Assembly (NCBI GenBank): GCA_020439745.1
Contig: JAGQSC010000017.1
Coordinates: 1 to 64,000, forward strand
Origin: Acidobacteriota bacterium
Lineage (GTDB): Bacteria > Acidobacteriota > Holophagae > Acanthopleuribacterales > Acanthopleuribacteraceae
Reading direction: 5' to 3'
DNA length: 64,000 nt
The notes under the pieces are model-generated. The model saw nothing but the letters and a program-made list of their open reading frames with translations. It was not told where the DNA came from and ran no database searches. The stretch's first letter is position 1, and every line of letters starts with the position of its first letter. Made by a program: the position numbers and the translations under genes. Positions 41,229 to 50,808 of this stretch are shown one piece after another.

Positions 41229-41963
41229 TCACTGTTTGGTGTGCGTTTGGATCCACGACTTAAAATCAGCCATTCGCGCACGACTGATGGACATAACGGC
41301 TCCGGATCGAGTGGTTACCGATCCGGTCCCGCCCCGGTTGCTCTCGAACGAAGCTATCTGGTTCAGGGGCAACAAAGTTCGGCGATTGATACGAAACCAG
41401 ATGTTGCCTCCGTGTAATTCCAGATAATCTAGACTGAGTTCGCTTAAGTGACAACATGAATCGGATACTTGGATTGCGGCGTATCGGCCCTGTTTCGTGA
41501 TCAATTGAATCTCTCGAACGTCCACCAGAAGATGCTGTTGTACTGTCTTGCAGACAATGTGCGTCAATTGGCGATCCATGAGGTGTCGATGGTGCAACGC
41601 CGATATCTGTTCCCATGTCTGTGATGCACGATCCAAAGATCGGCGTAACCTTTGCGGCTCCACTGGTTTTAGCAAATAGTCGATCGCTGCCAAGTCAAAT
41701 GCATCGATGGCGTATTGATCATATGCGGTAATAAACACAATCATGGGTCGGTGGGTGAGGTAAGGGATCAAAGAGAGTCCGTCCATAACGGGCATCTGGA
41801 TATCGAGCAGCAAGAGATCGGGACGTAGTTTGTTGTTCAGGGAGACAGCTTGAAGTCCGTCTCGTGCTTCTCCGATTACCTCGATTGCGTCCATGGATTC
41901 CAGTAGATCCCGTAGGTATTGGCGGGCAGATGGCTCGTCATCAACGATTAAAACGCGCATCAT
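41229..41963 (-). CDS. LytTR-family response regulator
   Basis: This 244-residue regulator has a receiver domain (about 3-120) with acidic pair D8-D9, phospho-acceptor D54 in LLLDIQMPVMDG, T in FITAYDQ and K in LLKPVEP. A LytTR DNA-binding domain (about 140-240) follows, with HIVCKTVQQH, WFRINRRTLLPLNQI and a C-terminal SRARMADFKSWI. ATG 41963 overlaps the sensor stop (ATGA). It is the natural output of the LytS-type sensor encoded just upstream. Confidence 0.95.
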   Translation of the reverse strand: MMRVLIVDDEPSARQYLRDLLESMDAIEVIGEARDGLQAVSLNNKLRPDLLLLDIQMPVMDGLSLIPYLTHRPMIVFITAYDQYAIDAFDLAAIDYLLKPVEPQRLRRSLDRASQTWEQISALHHRHLMDRQLTHIVCKTVQQHLLVDVREIQLITKQGRYAAIQVSDSCCHLSELSLDYLELHGGNIWFRINRRTLLPLNQIASFESNRGGTGSVTTRSGAVMSISRARMADFKSWIQTHTKQ

Positions 41964-44641
41964 GGCTGTCCTATTCGCAATATGAAAAGGTGCCTGTTTT
42001 GCGCAAAAGAGTAAGTGAGCGGTTGCTGATCCATCATGGCCAGTCGTTTCTGTATGTTGTCCAGGGCGTGGCCCTCCTTGATCCATTGATGGTCGAGGCT
42101 GCGATCACCATCGTTGGAAACACGAATTTCAACGAATTCCTCCACGGTGTCTATTTCCAGACTAACTTCAACAGAATCAGTAGTTTGCTTCAATCCGTGA
42201 AGGGTGGCGTTCTCCAGTAAGGGTTGCAGCATGAGTGCGGGGATACGGAGTGCCCGTGCCTCGTCGCGAACATGAATGTGGTAGCTCAATCGATCATTGA
42301 ATCTCATTTTTTGGATCGAAAGAAAACTTTCGGCCAACTCTGTCTCTTGAGACACAGTGGCCCAAATGTCTGGATTCGCTTGCATATGACGTCTAAAGAA
42401 GACAGCCAACTGACGTAAGAGATGTTCGGTTTGGTCAGGAGCTCGTTTGAGCTGCGCGATGGCGGTGTTAAACGCGTTTTGAAGAAAATGTGGGTTCATC
42501 TGGCTGTGTAACATGCGAATTTCGGCTTCGCGGTGTAGCCGTTCGGCCTGTTCCATTGCGAATCGGTCCGCCAATTCACGTGCTTGTAAGGCTAAGAACT
42601 GGTTTTTTGTGCGCAGTTGCCTCATCTCGCGAGCGGCTAATACACATAAGACCAACAGACACAGGCCAATAAACCAAGGAGTCTTCCAGATCGGAGGCTT
42701 GATGGTCCAGCCAAATTTCAATTCGGGACTATGACTGCCATCAGGAAAGGTAGCGCGTGCTTTGAGTTGATGGGCGCCCACAACGTCGCGAGAGACTTGA
42801 AGAGGGTTTGTCTGCTGCCGCCAGGTTTGGTCGTTTTGTTGTATTTCCAGGGCATAGTGATGGGTGTACTTGAGCGACGAAGCCTTAAAGACTATTTTGA
42901 AGGGGTCGCTCGCTTGCGTAAAGCTTGTGTTGTTTGTAAGGGGCTGCCCACCCAACTCGGCGGTCAACTCACTTTGCCCTCTCAGGGTGTTACTGGCAGA
43001 CAGAGGCTTTGTGTCCCAGGCGATAGACCCATCGTAGTGTCCTAGAATGAGCCTTTCGTCGCTTAGGTACTGGAGGGCATTGAGATTACTTTCAAGGGAT
43101 CCCTCATGTGGCCAGACTCGAGAAAGCCGGTGGCCCGTAAAGCGCTCTAATCCTCGATTTGTGCCGGCCCAGAGATTGCCGTACTCGTCTTCGGCAAGTG
43201 CGTGAACCCGGGTCTCGGGAGAGTATCGGGTCCCTTCGGGCAGGGTTACCAGTCCATGGGCGGTGCCCGTCACCAGACCGTAACGTTTGGTCATCATGAG
43301 GCAGAACGCTTCCTCGTCGAGGAGGCTGCGGGCTGTTTGTCGAGTCGGGGCGTCGGAAAAAAGAACGCCACGTTCGGTGGCCGCGTAAATTCCATCTGGT
43401 TCCCATATGGACCCATGGACTCGAATGTTGCGAGACCATGGCATTCGCTCAAAACCGTCCATGCCGCCCTTAAACAAACCCGATAGGGTGGCGGCGAGGA
43501 TCTGCTTCTCGCTGGCCCTTGCAAGGTGTAAAACATGGGTGTCTGAAAGCCCGTCGTCAGCATCAAACACAACGATTTCCCCAGCCAATGTCCGCTTTAT
43601 CACGCCCTCTCGCGTAGCGGCCCAAATGCTTCCATCTCGGCTTTCCAGCATGGTGCGGACGAAGGGCGCTTCTAGCAAGAACGAATCATCAGTCCAGATA
43701 CCCTGGGGTGTGCCCCGTAACAAACCCAGTGAGGAGTGCTCCAGTATGCCAGACGTATTGATGGCCAAGTCCAGAGAAGCATTTACGAGGGGTTCCACCA
43801 TGTGAATGAGGCCGGTACATGTTCCAAACCACATGCTCCCCTCATCATCTTCTTCAATGGCATAGATGGTGGTGTACCCCAGAGGATCACTGGGGTTGAC
43901 GGTGGCAAAACGGGCGCCACTTTTTGAAAGGGCGGAACCTGCATCGGTGCCGGCCCACACCCATCCACGTGAATCGATGGTTACACACCATACCGCATGA
44001 TGAGGCAATCCCTCGCCAACAGCAAAGTGTGTCAGGTGGTCTCGTTCCAGTTTCACGAGCCCCAGGTCCGTCGCGAACCAGGTGACGCCCAAGCTTGTTG
44101 CGATGTCATACACGGCCGGAGCGGCGAGCCATGAGGTCAATTGAATGTTTTCGAAGCCTCCGTTTTCAAATCGAAATAGACCTTGATCGGTACCTACCCA
44201 CATGCCTTGTTGAAAGGCCACAAGTCTTAACACTCTAGGTGATTCTAGCCCTAAATCCACCGCCGTCAGACTGTCGTCGTGAAAAAGGAACAAACCGGTT
44301 CCAGTACCAATCCATAGTCCTTCATCGGTCTCAAGCACATCGTAAACATTGTCCAGTTCAGTGACTCTTTGGGCGTGGGATAGATCGAACAAACCACTAA
44401 ATGAAGCTACCCAATTGACGCTGTTGCCATCAACGATTCTCCTAACTCGACTAATGGGTAGCTGGCTCGCATGACTGAATTCGTGCCCATCAAATGAAAG
44501 TAGGCCCTCATAAGTGCCCACCCACAAACGACCAGCCTGGTGGGCGTGCACGCTGAGAACCGTTGGGCTATCAAGCCCATTGGCAGCGTCATAGGTTTCG
44601 CTGGGGAACTGGAACGCGAGCAGACAGGCAAGGAGCGTCAT
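41960..44641 (-). CDS. LytS/YehU-type sensor kinase with Reg_prop propeller
   Basis: The 893-residue sensor has a signal peptide (MTLLACLLAFQF), two Reg_prop beta-propeller halves (about 20-580) with repeats of the type (L/I)WxGTxxGL, a Y_Y_Y immunoglobulin-like domain (about 585-690), one membrane segment (WFIGLCLLVLCVLA, about 700-715), a short coiled coil, and a His_kinase/HATPase pair with the phospho-acceptor histidine in MNPHFLQNAFN. ATG 44641 overlaps the methyltransferase stop (ATGA). It likely senses a periplasmic, possibly carbohydrate-related, ligand, as related Reg_prop sensors do. Confidence 0.92.
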   Translation of the reverse strand: MTLLACLLAFQFPSETYDAANGLDSPTVLSVHAHQAGRLWVGTYEGLLSFDGHEFSHASQLPISRVRRIVDGNSVNWVASFSGLFDLSHAQRVTELDNVYDVLETDEGLWIGTGTGLFLFHDDSLTAVDLGLESPRVLRLVAFQQGMWVGTDQGLFRFENGGFENIQLTSWLAAPAVYDIATSLGVTWFATDLGLVKLERDHLTHFAVGEGLPHHAVWCVTIDSRGWVWAGTDAGSALSKSGARFATVNPSDPLGYTTIYAIEEDDEGSMWFGTCTGLIHMVEPLVNASLDLAINTSGILEHSSLGLLRGTPQGIWTDDSFLLEAPFVRTMLESRDGSIWAATREGVIKRTLAGEIVVFDADDGLSDTHVLHLARASEKQILAATLSGLFKGGMDGFERMPWSRNIRVHGSIWEPDGIYAATERGVLFSDAPTRQTARSLLDEEAFCLMMTKRYGLVTGTAHGLVTLPEGTRYSPETRVHALAEDEYGNLWAGTNRGLERFTGHRLSRVWPHEGSLESNLNALQYLSDERLILGHYDGSIAWDTKPLSASNTLRGQSELTAELGGQPLTNNTSFTQASDPFKIVFKASSLKYTHHYALEIQQNDQTWRQQTNPLQVSRDVVGAHQLKARATFPDGSHSPELKFGWTIKPPIWKTPWFIGLCLLVLCVLAAREMRQLRTKNQFLALQARELADRFAMEQAERLHREAEIRMLHSQMNPHFLQNAFNTAIAQLKRAPDQTEHLLRQLAVFFRRHMQANPDIWATVSQETELAESFLSIQKMRFNDRLSYHIHVRDEARALRIPALMLQPLLENATLHGLKQTTDSVEVSLEIDTVEEFVEIRVSNDGDRSLDHQWIKEGHALDNIQKRLAMMDQQPLTYSFAQNRHLFILRIGQP

Positions 44642-45318
44642 GGGTCGGTCGTAAATCCCATGCCAAGCCACATGGGCCAGCCTTCAAATTTTGCCAATTT
44701 GGCACTCAACGTCTGATGTTTTTCGTTCACGATGCATTCCTGGACGAACTCTAATTTGAATCCCGCCTTCAAGGCAGCATTGATGAAATCACTCATTTGA
44801 TGGTTGAAGCTTTCGAAGCGGATTTCTAATCCTGATTGATCGACAAAATGGGCCTGCTTCTGTAGTAGGAACATGGCTGGATGCATGGCCGAGCAGATGA
44901 ATCTCGTTGTGGGTCGGGCTGATTGCTTGGCACATGCAAAGAAGGTCAGCAGAGATGAGATATGTTCCAGGACTAACGCGCTTACGATGAGATCGAACGT
45001 ATGATCGAGCTGCCATGGTTGGTTGAGATCGCATTGTTGGAATTCAAATGGATGTCCAGCAAGTGACTTCTTGGCAACTTCGAGCATGCCACTAGAAACA
45101 TCTAGTGCGACCACCTGATCCGCGTTGGAAAAATGTCGGGTGACTCTACCGGTGCCGCATCCCAGTTCAAGCACCTTTAGACCCCTAACATCAGGTAATA
45201 ACGGTATCAGCAATTGATCATCAAGAGATACCAGTGGATTATCTTCCTGATCGTAGGCATTTGACCAACGGTCGTAGCCTTCTTGCGTCGATACGTGAAT
45301 CACTTGTTTCTTGACCAT
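44638..45318 (-). CDS. SAM-dependent methyltransferase
   Basis: This 226-residue class I methyltransferase shows motif I VLELGCGTGRVTRHF near residue 50, VVALDVSSGML, and DLIVSALVLEHISS, matching BioC/UbiE-like Methyltransf_11 proteins. The first gene of a three-gene unit with the sensor and LytTR regulator, it is coupled by ATGA. ATG 45318 is used; ATG 45327 is possible. BioC, the malonyl-ACP methyltransferase of biotin synthesis, has a similar motif layout, so this enzyme is one candidate to check for BioC activity, but its context does not suggest it. Confidence 0.85.
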   Translation of the reverse strand: MVKKQVIHVSTQEGYDRWSNAYDQEDNPLVSLDDQLLIPLLPDVRGLKVLELGCGTGRVTRHFSNADQVVALDVSSGMLEVAKKSLAGHPFEFQQCDLNQPWQLDHTFDLIVSALVLEHISSLLTFFACAKQSARPTTRFICSAMHPAMFLLQKQAHFVDQSGLEIRFESFNHQMSDFINAALKAGFKLEFVQECIVNEKHQTLSAKLAKFEGWPMWLGMGFTTDP

Positions 45319-45411
45319 GACAACCATCCCGAGAAAACTGTTGCCAAAAATGTAGCAGCAAATGGATGCGGGGAGAAATGAGCTGTGCTTTGATTGGCGT
45401 AGAATGGCGCT

Positions 45412-46719
45412 ATGAGACCCACATCCAGGCAATCTTTGGAGCTACCCAGAGTTCAAGTGCATAGCTCGAACGGCCAGTTGCTGGTTGACATCAACGCGGT
45501 TCATTTGGAACCTGGCGAAGTGTTGGCGGTCACCGGTCCATCAGGATGCGGCAAAAGTTTGTGGCTTCACGCCCTTTTTGGACTCAATTATGGTCAAGAT
45601 CGCCGCCAAGCGGTGCTTAGCCCGCAAACGGGTTCCTTTTTGGTCGTCCAGGACCCTGGCTCGGGTCTCACGCCCGGACTTGCGATCCAGGACCATTTCA
45701 GAGATTTCAGCCACTCAGTTCAGCACCGGATTCGTCAGGTCATGGATGAACTTGGCCTGTCTCGTGCGCTACTGAGTAGGACGCCAGATGCTTGTTCTGG
45801 CGGTGAACGCCAAAAATTGATGGTAGCCATGGTGGTGGCACAGCAATTCAACATGATAGCCTGCGATGAACCTACGGCATCACTGGACACTGACAGCGAG
45901 GGTCAACTGATGGACCTTCTGCGAACACGTTGCCGTCAAATTCAAGCTCGCCTGCTTTTTATTACCCATGAAACTGAAATAATTGACGCTTACGCGGACC
46001 GAGTGCTGGTGATCAACGGTGGTAGACGTGCCTGGTTGGGTGGGATTGAGGCTTGGCGTGCACAACAGACCTTCAGCATGGAATCCATCGCGTGGGATTC
46101 GGAGTTGGGCACCGAACTCTTGACGTTCAGAGGTGTCATTCCTACTCAGGTACCCGTAGCGTTCTCTTTGGCAGCCGGTGAATGGATTTGGCTTATAGGA
46201 AAGTCTGGAAGTGGAAAAACAACTCTTTTGCACCAGATCGTGGGTCTTCTCCCTGGAACCGTCTATTTGGAAGGCAGATGCCTGGCAACAGACTATCGGA
46301 AACGTAGCTCTAAGGAGCGAAAGTCGATTCAAATGGTTTGGCAGCAAGTGGAACGTACATTCAATCCAAGTCGAACCTTGGGTGTGCAACTCGGGGACGT
46401 AGCCGATGAAATGATAGCCGGCTTGGGCTTGGTAAATTTGGATCAGAATAGGGTTCCGGCTCACTTCTCGACGGGTGAGCTTCAGCGGTTTGCTTTGCTC
46501 AGGGCGCTGTCACAATCGCCTAGGATTTTGCTACTGGATGAATGTGTGGTGTCCCTGGACATGGATCTGCGTGAGCAGGTGCTGCGTTATTTGAAACAGG
46601 TGACTAGCGAAAGAGGAATTGCGGTGGTCGCCACGAGCCATGAACCTATTTTCGCGGGTCGAATGGTGAACCTGGACCTATTACAAAAGGACCGTGTCGA
46701 GTTCGGAAGTAGACCTTAG
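45412..46719 (+). CDS. Double ABC ATPase of a peptide/nickel-type importer
   Basis: The 435-residue protein fuses two ABC ATPases, equivalent to DppD and DppF, but each half is only about 215 residues. Half one: GPSGCGKS, VVQDPGSGLTP, CSGGERQKL, DEPTASLD, ITHE. Half two: GKSGSGKTTLL, QQVERTFNPS, STGELQRFAL, DECVVSLD, TSHE. The second signature (STGEL) deviates from LSGGQ and its Walker B ends in DECVVSLD. It would energise the permeases on the opposite strand. It overlaps the DppC-type gene by 39 bases at the 3' end. Confidence 0.9.
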   Translation: MRPTSRQSLELPRVQVHSSNGQLLVDINAVHLEPGEVLAVTGPSGCGKSLWLHALFGLNYGQDRRQAVLSPQTGSFLVVQDPGSGLTPGLAIQDHFRDFSHSVQHRIRQVMDELGLSRALLSRTPDACSGGERQKLMVAMVVAQQFNMIACDEPTASLDTDSEGQLMDLLRTRCRQIQARLLFITHETEIIDAYADRVLVINGGRRAWLGGIEAWRAQQTFSMESIAWDSELGTELLTFRGVIPTQVPVAFSLAAGEWIWLIGKSGSGKTTLLHQIVGLLPGTVYLEGRCLATDYRKRSSKERKSIQMVWQQVERTFNPSRTLGVQLGDVADEMIAGLGLVNLDQNRVPAHFSTGELQRFALLRALSQSPRILLLDECVVSLDMDLREQVLRYLKQVTSERGIAVVATSHEPIFAGRMVNLDLLQKDRVEFGSRP

Positions 46720-47568
46720 TTCCAAATGGGCTCTCATAGCCACGAGCCATGTAGACAGCAAACCAACAATGAACCCGGCCATGCGCAGGGAGTTATTCTG
46801 AAAACACGTGTTCAGCAGTCGGCCCAACCCCTCTTGGGCAACGCCCACATATCCCAGTGCCGCATCGAGGACGAGGCAACTGGAAAATAGTATGAGGAAA
46901 TTCGCGGTTATTGGCACACGCATGTTGGGCATCCATTCGCAGATCCAGATCCGCCACGTTGCCTCGCCGCGCAAGTGCGCAAAGATACTGAAAGGCGCAT
47001 GGCTCAATTCAGTGATGCGCGACTCAATTAATCGTGCTGCTTCGCCCCACATGAGCAACCCCATCACGATACTGCGCAGATAAAGGTCACCGGGCGTGAC
47101 GGCGGCCCCGAATAGGATGAGAATGTAAATGGGGAAAGCGAGCGCAAGACGGTGGATTGTACGCATAACCGAACCCGAAATACCTGATGTGATAGAAACT
47201 ATGATGCCAAAAACGATGCTGACTGCGCTGGCCAATAATGCGCTGAGTAAAGCGACCTGGATTGAAACGCGGTGTGCCATCAAAAGCAATATCCATTGAT
47301 CGCGGCCCAGTCGGTCCTGGCCTAGCAGGTGTTTTGAGGGCTGGGACCATACCTGAAAGTCGTCAGGCGCAAACAGATTTGGAAACAAAGCCAGCACCAG
47401 GAGGGTGATGACCACCGTAAACGCGGGATTGGCATGGAAACGCTTGTGCATTGTGACCAACACGATCGGTATTGAAATGAGGTACCAGGCATGGACAAAA
47501 ACGGCGAGCCAAATGAAAAGACAGCATAGAGCTGAAGCTGACAAGGTGCTCAATCGGGCGATGGTCAT
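46681..47568 (-). CDS. DppC-type ABC permease
   Basis: This 295-residue inner-membrane protein has six predicted membrane segments and a cytoplasmic loop with EAARLIESRITELSHAPF, the equivalent of the EAA motif of peptide-type importers. GQDRLGRDQW near residue 85 is the usual DppC feature. ATG 47568 overlaps the DppB-type stop (ATGA). It forms the second half of the permease heterodimer. Confidence 0.88.
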   Translation of the reverse strand: MTIARLSTLSASALCCLFIWLAVFVHAWYLISIPIVLVTMHKRFHANPAFTVVITLLVLALFPNLFAPDDFQVWSQPSKHLLGQDRLGRDQWILLLMAHRVSIQVALLSALLASAVSIVFGIIVSITSGISGSVMRTIHRLALAFPIYILILFGAAVTPGDLYLRSIVMGLLMWGEAARLIESRITELSHAPFSIFAHLRGEATWRIWICEWMPNMRVPITANFLILFSSCLVLDAALGYVGVAQEGLGRLLNTCFQNNSLRMAGFIVGLLSTWLVAMRAHLELRSTSELDTVLL

Positions 47569-48527
47569 GATTGTCTCCGTTGAAATACGTTACCCAATTC
47601 GTATCCAAGAAGACCCAATGCACTGACATAGAGCGAAGCAGCCGAAAGTAGAGGAAGATCTCTTCCAAGCGCCGCGTCAACCAGGAGCAAACCCAATCCC
47701 GAAAATCCGAAAATACATTCAATGACCAATGATCCACCGGCAATTGCCGGTAAGTGAAGTGCCAGCAATTGAACCGCGGTTGGCCAAAGCTGTCGGAACT
47801 TGTGCCGCCACAAGATTTGTTGTTGGGATGCGCCTCGTCCCCATGCTGCGATGACAAAGGGCATATGGTCCATCTCGTCTAGTCGTGCTTGCAAGCATAA
47901 GGCAAGATATCCAGATACAGGCAGCGCCAGAGTTAAAGCGGGAATAACAGCCTCAATGGACCAACGGAACATGCCCCCTGTGTAGGATGCAAAGGGGTAC
48001 CAATCAAAAACCGTCAGTAGTAGCCATCGCGTGGTTACAGCCCACACCAGAGATGGAACCACAAGCAAAATAACGGGAACCCATTTGGCTCGATATGACT
48101 TGGATCGGGCCATGACACTCAGCCAAGCCAAACATCCAAGTACGGCAATCGTTACTGAAATAGTTCCCAGAATCAACGAGCGGAGCATGGTCGGGGCCAA
48201 CACCTGAGCCACGGGCTGTTTGTAGACGAACGACATGCCTAGTTGACCCGTCACGCAACCCTTCAGGAAAAGCAGGTACTGAACGCCAATGGATTGGTCA
48301 TATCCAAACTGCGTTTCAATTCGCATCTTAGTGGCCTGGGAAAGCCGCGGGTCCACGAAAACGTCCATAGGGTTTTGGTCGATCACGGCAAAGAAAACAA
48401 ACAACAGCGTGGCAATTAACCACAAACCCGCGACCACTCTCAGCCATGGCGCTAACCAGTTACGGAATGAACTCAATGTTTTCAATGCCGGAAAGCGGAT
48501 CAAGGTAGTTTGGCTTAAGAGCTTCAA
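47565..48527 (-). CDS. DppB-type ABC permease
   Basis: The 320-residue protein has an N-terminal membrane segment (VVAGLWLIATLLFVFFAVI), a large periplasmic loop containing YDQSIGVQYLLFLKG and QLGMSF, and four to five more segments with LDEMDHMPFVIAAWGRGA as EAA loop. This is the DppB pattern. The start is uncertain: TTG 48527 and TTG 48476 are both possible, and both overlap the end of the binding-protein gene. The latter leaves a more typical short N-terminus. Confidence 0.85.
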   Translation of the reverse strand: MKLLSQTTLIRFPALKTLSSFRNWLAPWLRVVAGLWLIATLLFVFFAVIDQNPMDVFVDPRLSQATKMRIETQFGYDQSIGVQYLLFLKGCVTGQLGMSFVYKQPVAQVLAPTMLRSLILGTISVTIAVLGCLAWLSVMARSKSYRAKWVPVILLVVPSLVWAVTTRWLLLTVFDWYPFASYTGGMFRWSIEAVIPALTLALPVSGYLALCLQARLDEMDHMPFVIAAWGRGASQQQILWRHKFRQLWPTAVQLLALHLPAIAGGSLVIECIFGFSGLGLLLVDAALGRDLPLLSAASLYVSALGLLGYELGNVFQRRQS

Positions 48528-50058
48528 GTAGCGGAGAGGTGGCAGCCGCCTGTAATGTTTCGTAGAGCAAAGTCACAGGCGCCTCCTCATAGAAAAGACT
48601 CTCAATGTGTTCCAGGCACGTGTCTAATTCAGCTTCATCGGTTGCCCATTCTAGGCGATCAAGCCACGGGTCGGCTGATGACCATGAGCTGTAATTAAAG
48701 CCATCATCGCCAAGAGCATGCCGGCTGTGGAAGAGTTCAGCGAGATCAGGGCGGTTTTCCCGTCTGAACATCACAAACGCAGCATCAAATTGTTTCGCAG
48801 CGCATCGGCTCCAATAAAGGCTGGGCTCCACGAGTTCGATATCCATGCGTACACCGTACTGGCGAAGGTCACGTTGGATGAGCGACAGATAGTCTTCTCT
48901 AATTTGACTTCCCGTGTTGCAAAGTACAGAAAAAACAAGGGGACCCGAAAGATTCTCGCGAATACCGGTTTCGGGATTGACCAGGTAACCCTTGGTTTCC
49001 AGCATGCGTATGCCTTTGTTGGGATCGTGATTCCTCGGGAGAATGGCTGTTTTGTGGAATGACATACCCACTGACCATGGGGTTGCTGGCAACTGGGCTA
49101 GGTTGCCCCATAGTTGCTGGATATACGCATCTCGAGCAAGTAGGAATTCAATCGCAACTCTAATCTGTGGGTCAGAAAACAAGCGATGAGGGTGTGATTT
49201 GAGGTGTTCATTAAGTGACGATTGATCTTTGATGTCCAAGTCACTTGAATCAATAGGGTTCCACACCAGATAGGCAAATTGATGGTTGGGAAATGGTTTT
49301 GGAACGAGTGGTGGAGGGAGGGTTTGCATGCGATGAGGAGGCAATGACCATGAGTAGTCAATCAATCCAGATTCCAACCACATGTATTGAGTCTCCCTAT
49401 CACGGGCAAAGGTGAAAACCAGGTCGGGACCTGAAAACCCATAGGGAGTAACCCGCAAGAATTGATTGGGTTCGTAGCCTTTCAATTGATAAGGCCCACC
49501 ACCGACTAGATGCTGTGCCCAGTTCACTTCCAACCAATTACCGAAGGGGTGCACCGAAAAAACGTGCTCTGGAATCATGAACCCTTCATTGAGATCCAGC
49601 AGATTGGTCCTTTTAGCTCGGTGAAACCGTACGGTTAGGTGCTGTGGGTCGATGATTTGCCAATCCGCAATGTTGGCTTTTGTGTCAGCGCTGATCCACG
49701 GTACTTCGGGCGACATTTGGACTTTAAGGCTGTAGGAAACGTCTTTTGATGTAATGGGGTTCCCGTCATGCCACTGGCGAGTCGGATCGAGATCAAGGGT
49801 AAGGATTTTCTGTGTGTCGTCCCAATGGTAGACGGTCACCAAGAAGGGCCTGAGTTCGGGTGCGTTACCTTGACCCGGTTGTTCCTCGAATAGCCTCGGA
49901 AATAAGAGGCCGGCCACGATTTCGCCTTCAACCGATGTGGAGGTGTAGGGATTGAGAGAATCCACGTCACGCATCAACCCTATTCGGACAGTTCGATCAG
50001 GATCGGTGCGTGTGCACGATGGCAATAACGTCAAAAGCATGAACAGCGCAAAACGCAC
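48460..50058 (-). CDS. Peptide/nickel-type ABC substrate-binding lipoprotein
   Basis: This 532-residue SBP_bac_5 protein would capture the substrate of the importer. A lipoprotein signal ends in TLLPSC with C15 as the lipidated residue. RTVRIGLMRDVDSLNPYTS near the N-terminus and W-H-D-G-N-P-I-T-S-K-D-V-S-Y-S are hallmarks of the DppA/OppA/NikA class. Its C-terminus overlaps the DppB-type gene. The substrate (oligopeptide, metal chelate, other) is not decidable. It is divergent from the sigma-factor gene. Confidence 0.9.
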   Translation of the reverse strand: MRFALFMLLTLLPSCTRTDPDRTVRIGLMRDVDSLNPYTSTSVEGEIVAGLLFPRLFEEQPGQGNAPELRPFLVTVYHWDDTQKILTLDLDPTRQWHDGNPITSKDVSYSLKVQMSPEVPWISADTKANIADWQIIDPQHLTVRFHRAKRTNLLDLNEGFMIPEHVFSVHPFGNWLEVNWAQHLVGGGPYQLKGYEPNQFLRVTPYGFSGPDLVFTFARDRETQYMWLESGLIDYSWSLPPHRMQTLPPPLVPKPFPNHQFAYLVWNPIDSSDLDIKDQSSLNEHLKSHPHRLFSDPQIRVAIEFLLARDAYIQQLWGNLAQLPATPWSVGMSFHKTAILPRNHDPNKGIRMLETKGYLVNPETGIRENLSGPLVFSVLCNTGSQIREDYLSLIQRDLRQYGVRMDIELVEPSLYWSRCAAKQFDAAFVMFRRENRPDLAELFHSRHALGDDGFNYSSWSSADPWLDRLEWATDEAELDTCLEHIESLFYEEAPVTLLYETLQAAATSPLLEALKPNYLDPLSGIENIEFIP

Positions 50059-50138
50059 GATCGATTATCCTATGCGATGATCTGACCGATAATAACATGC
50101 AGAAGCAGTGTGAGGGCGAGAGGAGAACAGCGTACGGC

Positions 50139-50759
50139 ATGCGGCGTACCAAACACAGTCAACCCGAGTCTAATGCGGATACCGGCGTTGTAGACCAATT
50201 CTTGGTCGAACGATGCCTGGCTGGAGATGACCGAGCTTGGGCAACATTGATTGAGCGTTACAAGCGGTTGGTCTATCACTTTCCCGTTCAAGCCAAACTG
50301 GAGCCGGATGACTGTGACGAAGTTTTTCAAGAGACCTTTCTGGCCCTTTATAAGCAGTTGGCTAATCTAACCCGGCTGGACGATCTGTCTTTTTGGCTAA
50401 GTCGCGTGGCGCAGCGTATTACATGGCGTACCGTAAAGGCGAAGTCCACACTCATGGAAGGCCATCTAGAAGCTTTTGAGTCGCAATCAGAGTCTGACAT
50501 CCAGGAAAAGGAATTAATCCGTCAGGTCCAGGAATTCAAGATACGCAATGCGATTTTGCAAATGAACCACACTTGTCGGGTTTTGTTGGTTCGGCTGTTC
50601 TATGAATCAGACGACACCGACTATCAAGGATTGGCCGATCAGTTGGGAATCGCGATGGGTTCGGTGGGACCGACTCGTTCACGATGTTTGGTAAAACTTA
50701 AAAAAATCCTTGCAAGGATGGGCATCGACGAGAAGAATGTATCAAGCTGGCTCAAATGA
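50139..50759 (+). CDS. ECF-type RNA polymerase sigma factor
   Basis: This sigma-70-family protein (206 residues from ATG 50139) has region 2 (about 18-90; CDEVFQETFLALYKQL with the -10 melting segment) and region 4 (about 130-195; YQGLADQLGIAMGSVGPTRSRCLVKL helix-turn-helix). AGGAG lies 13 bases ahead; ATG 50097 is in frame but has no ribosome site. No zinc-finger anti-sigma gene follows. It heads the operon-like group with the small protein, the CHAT protease and perhaps the subtilisin, so it may direct their expression. Confidence 0.92.
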   Translation: MRRTKHSQPESNADTGVVDQFLVERCLAGDDRAWATLIERYKRLVYHFPVQAKLEPDDCDEVFQETFLALYKQLANLTRLDDLSFWLSRVAQRITWRTVKAKSTLMEGHLEAFESQSESDIQEKELIRQVQEFKIRNAILQMNHTCRVLLVRLFYESDDTDYQGLADQLGIAMGSVGPTRSRCLVKLKKILARMGIDEKNVSSWLK

Positions 50760-50808
50760 ACCACTTAATGATGGGGCATGTTATTTTGATTCATCTAGGG
50801 GTTGTTAA

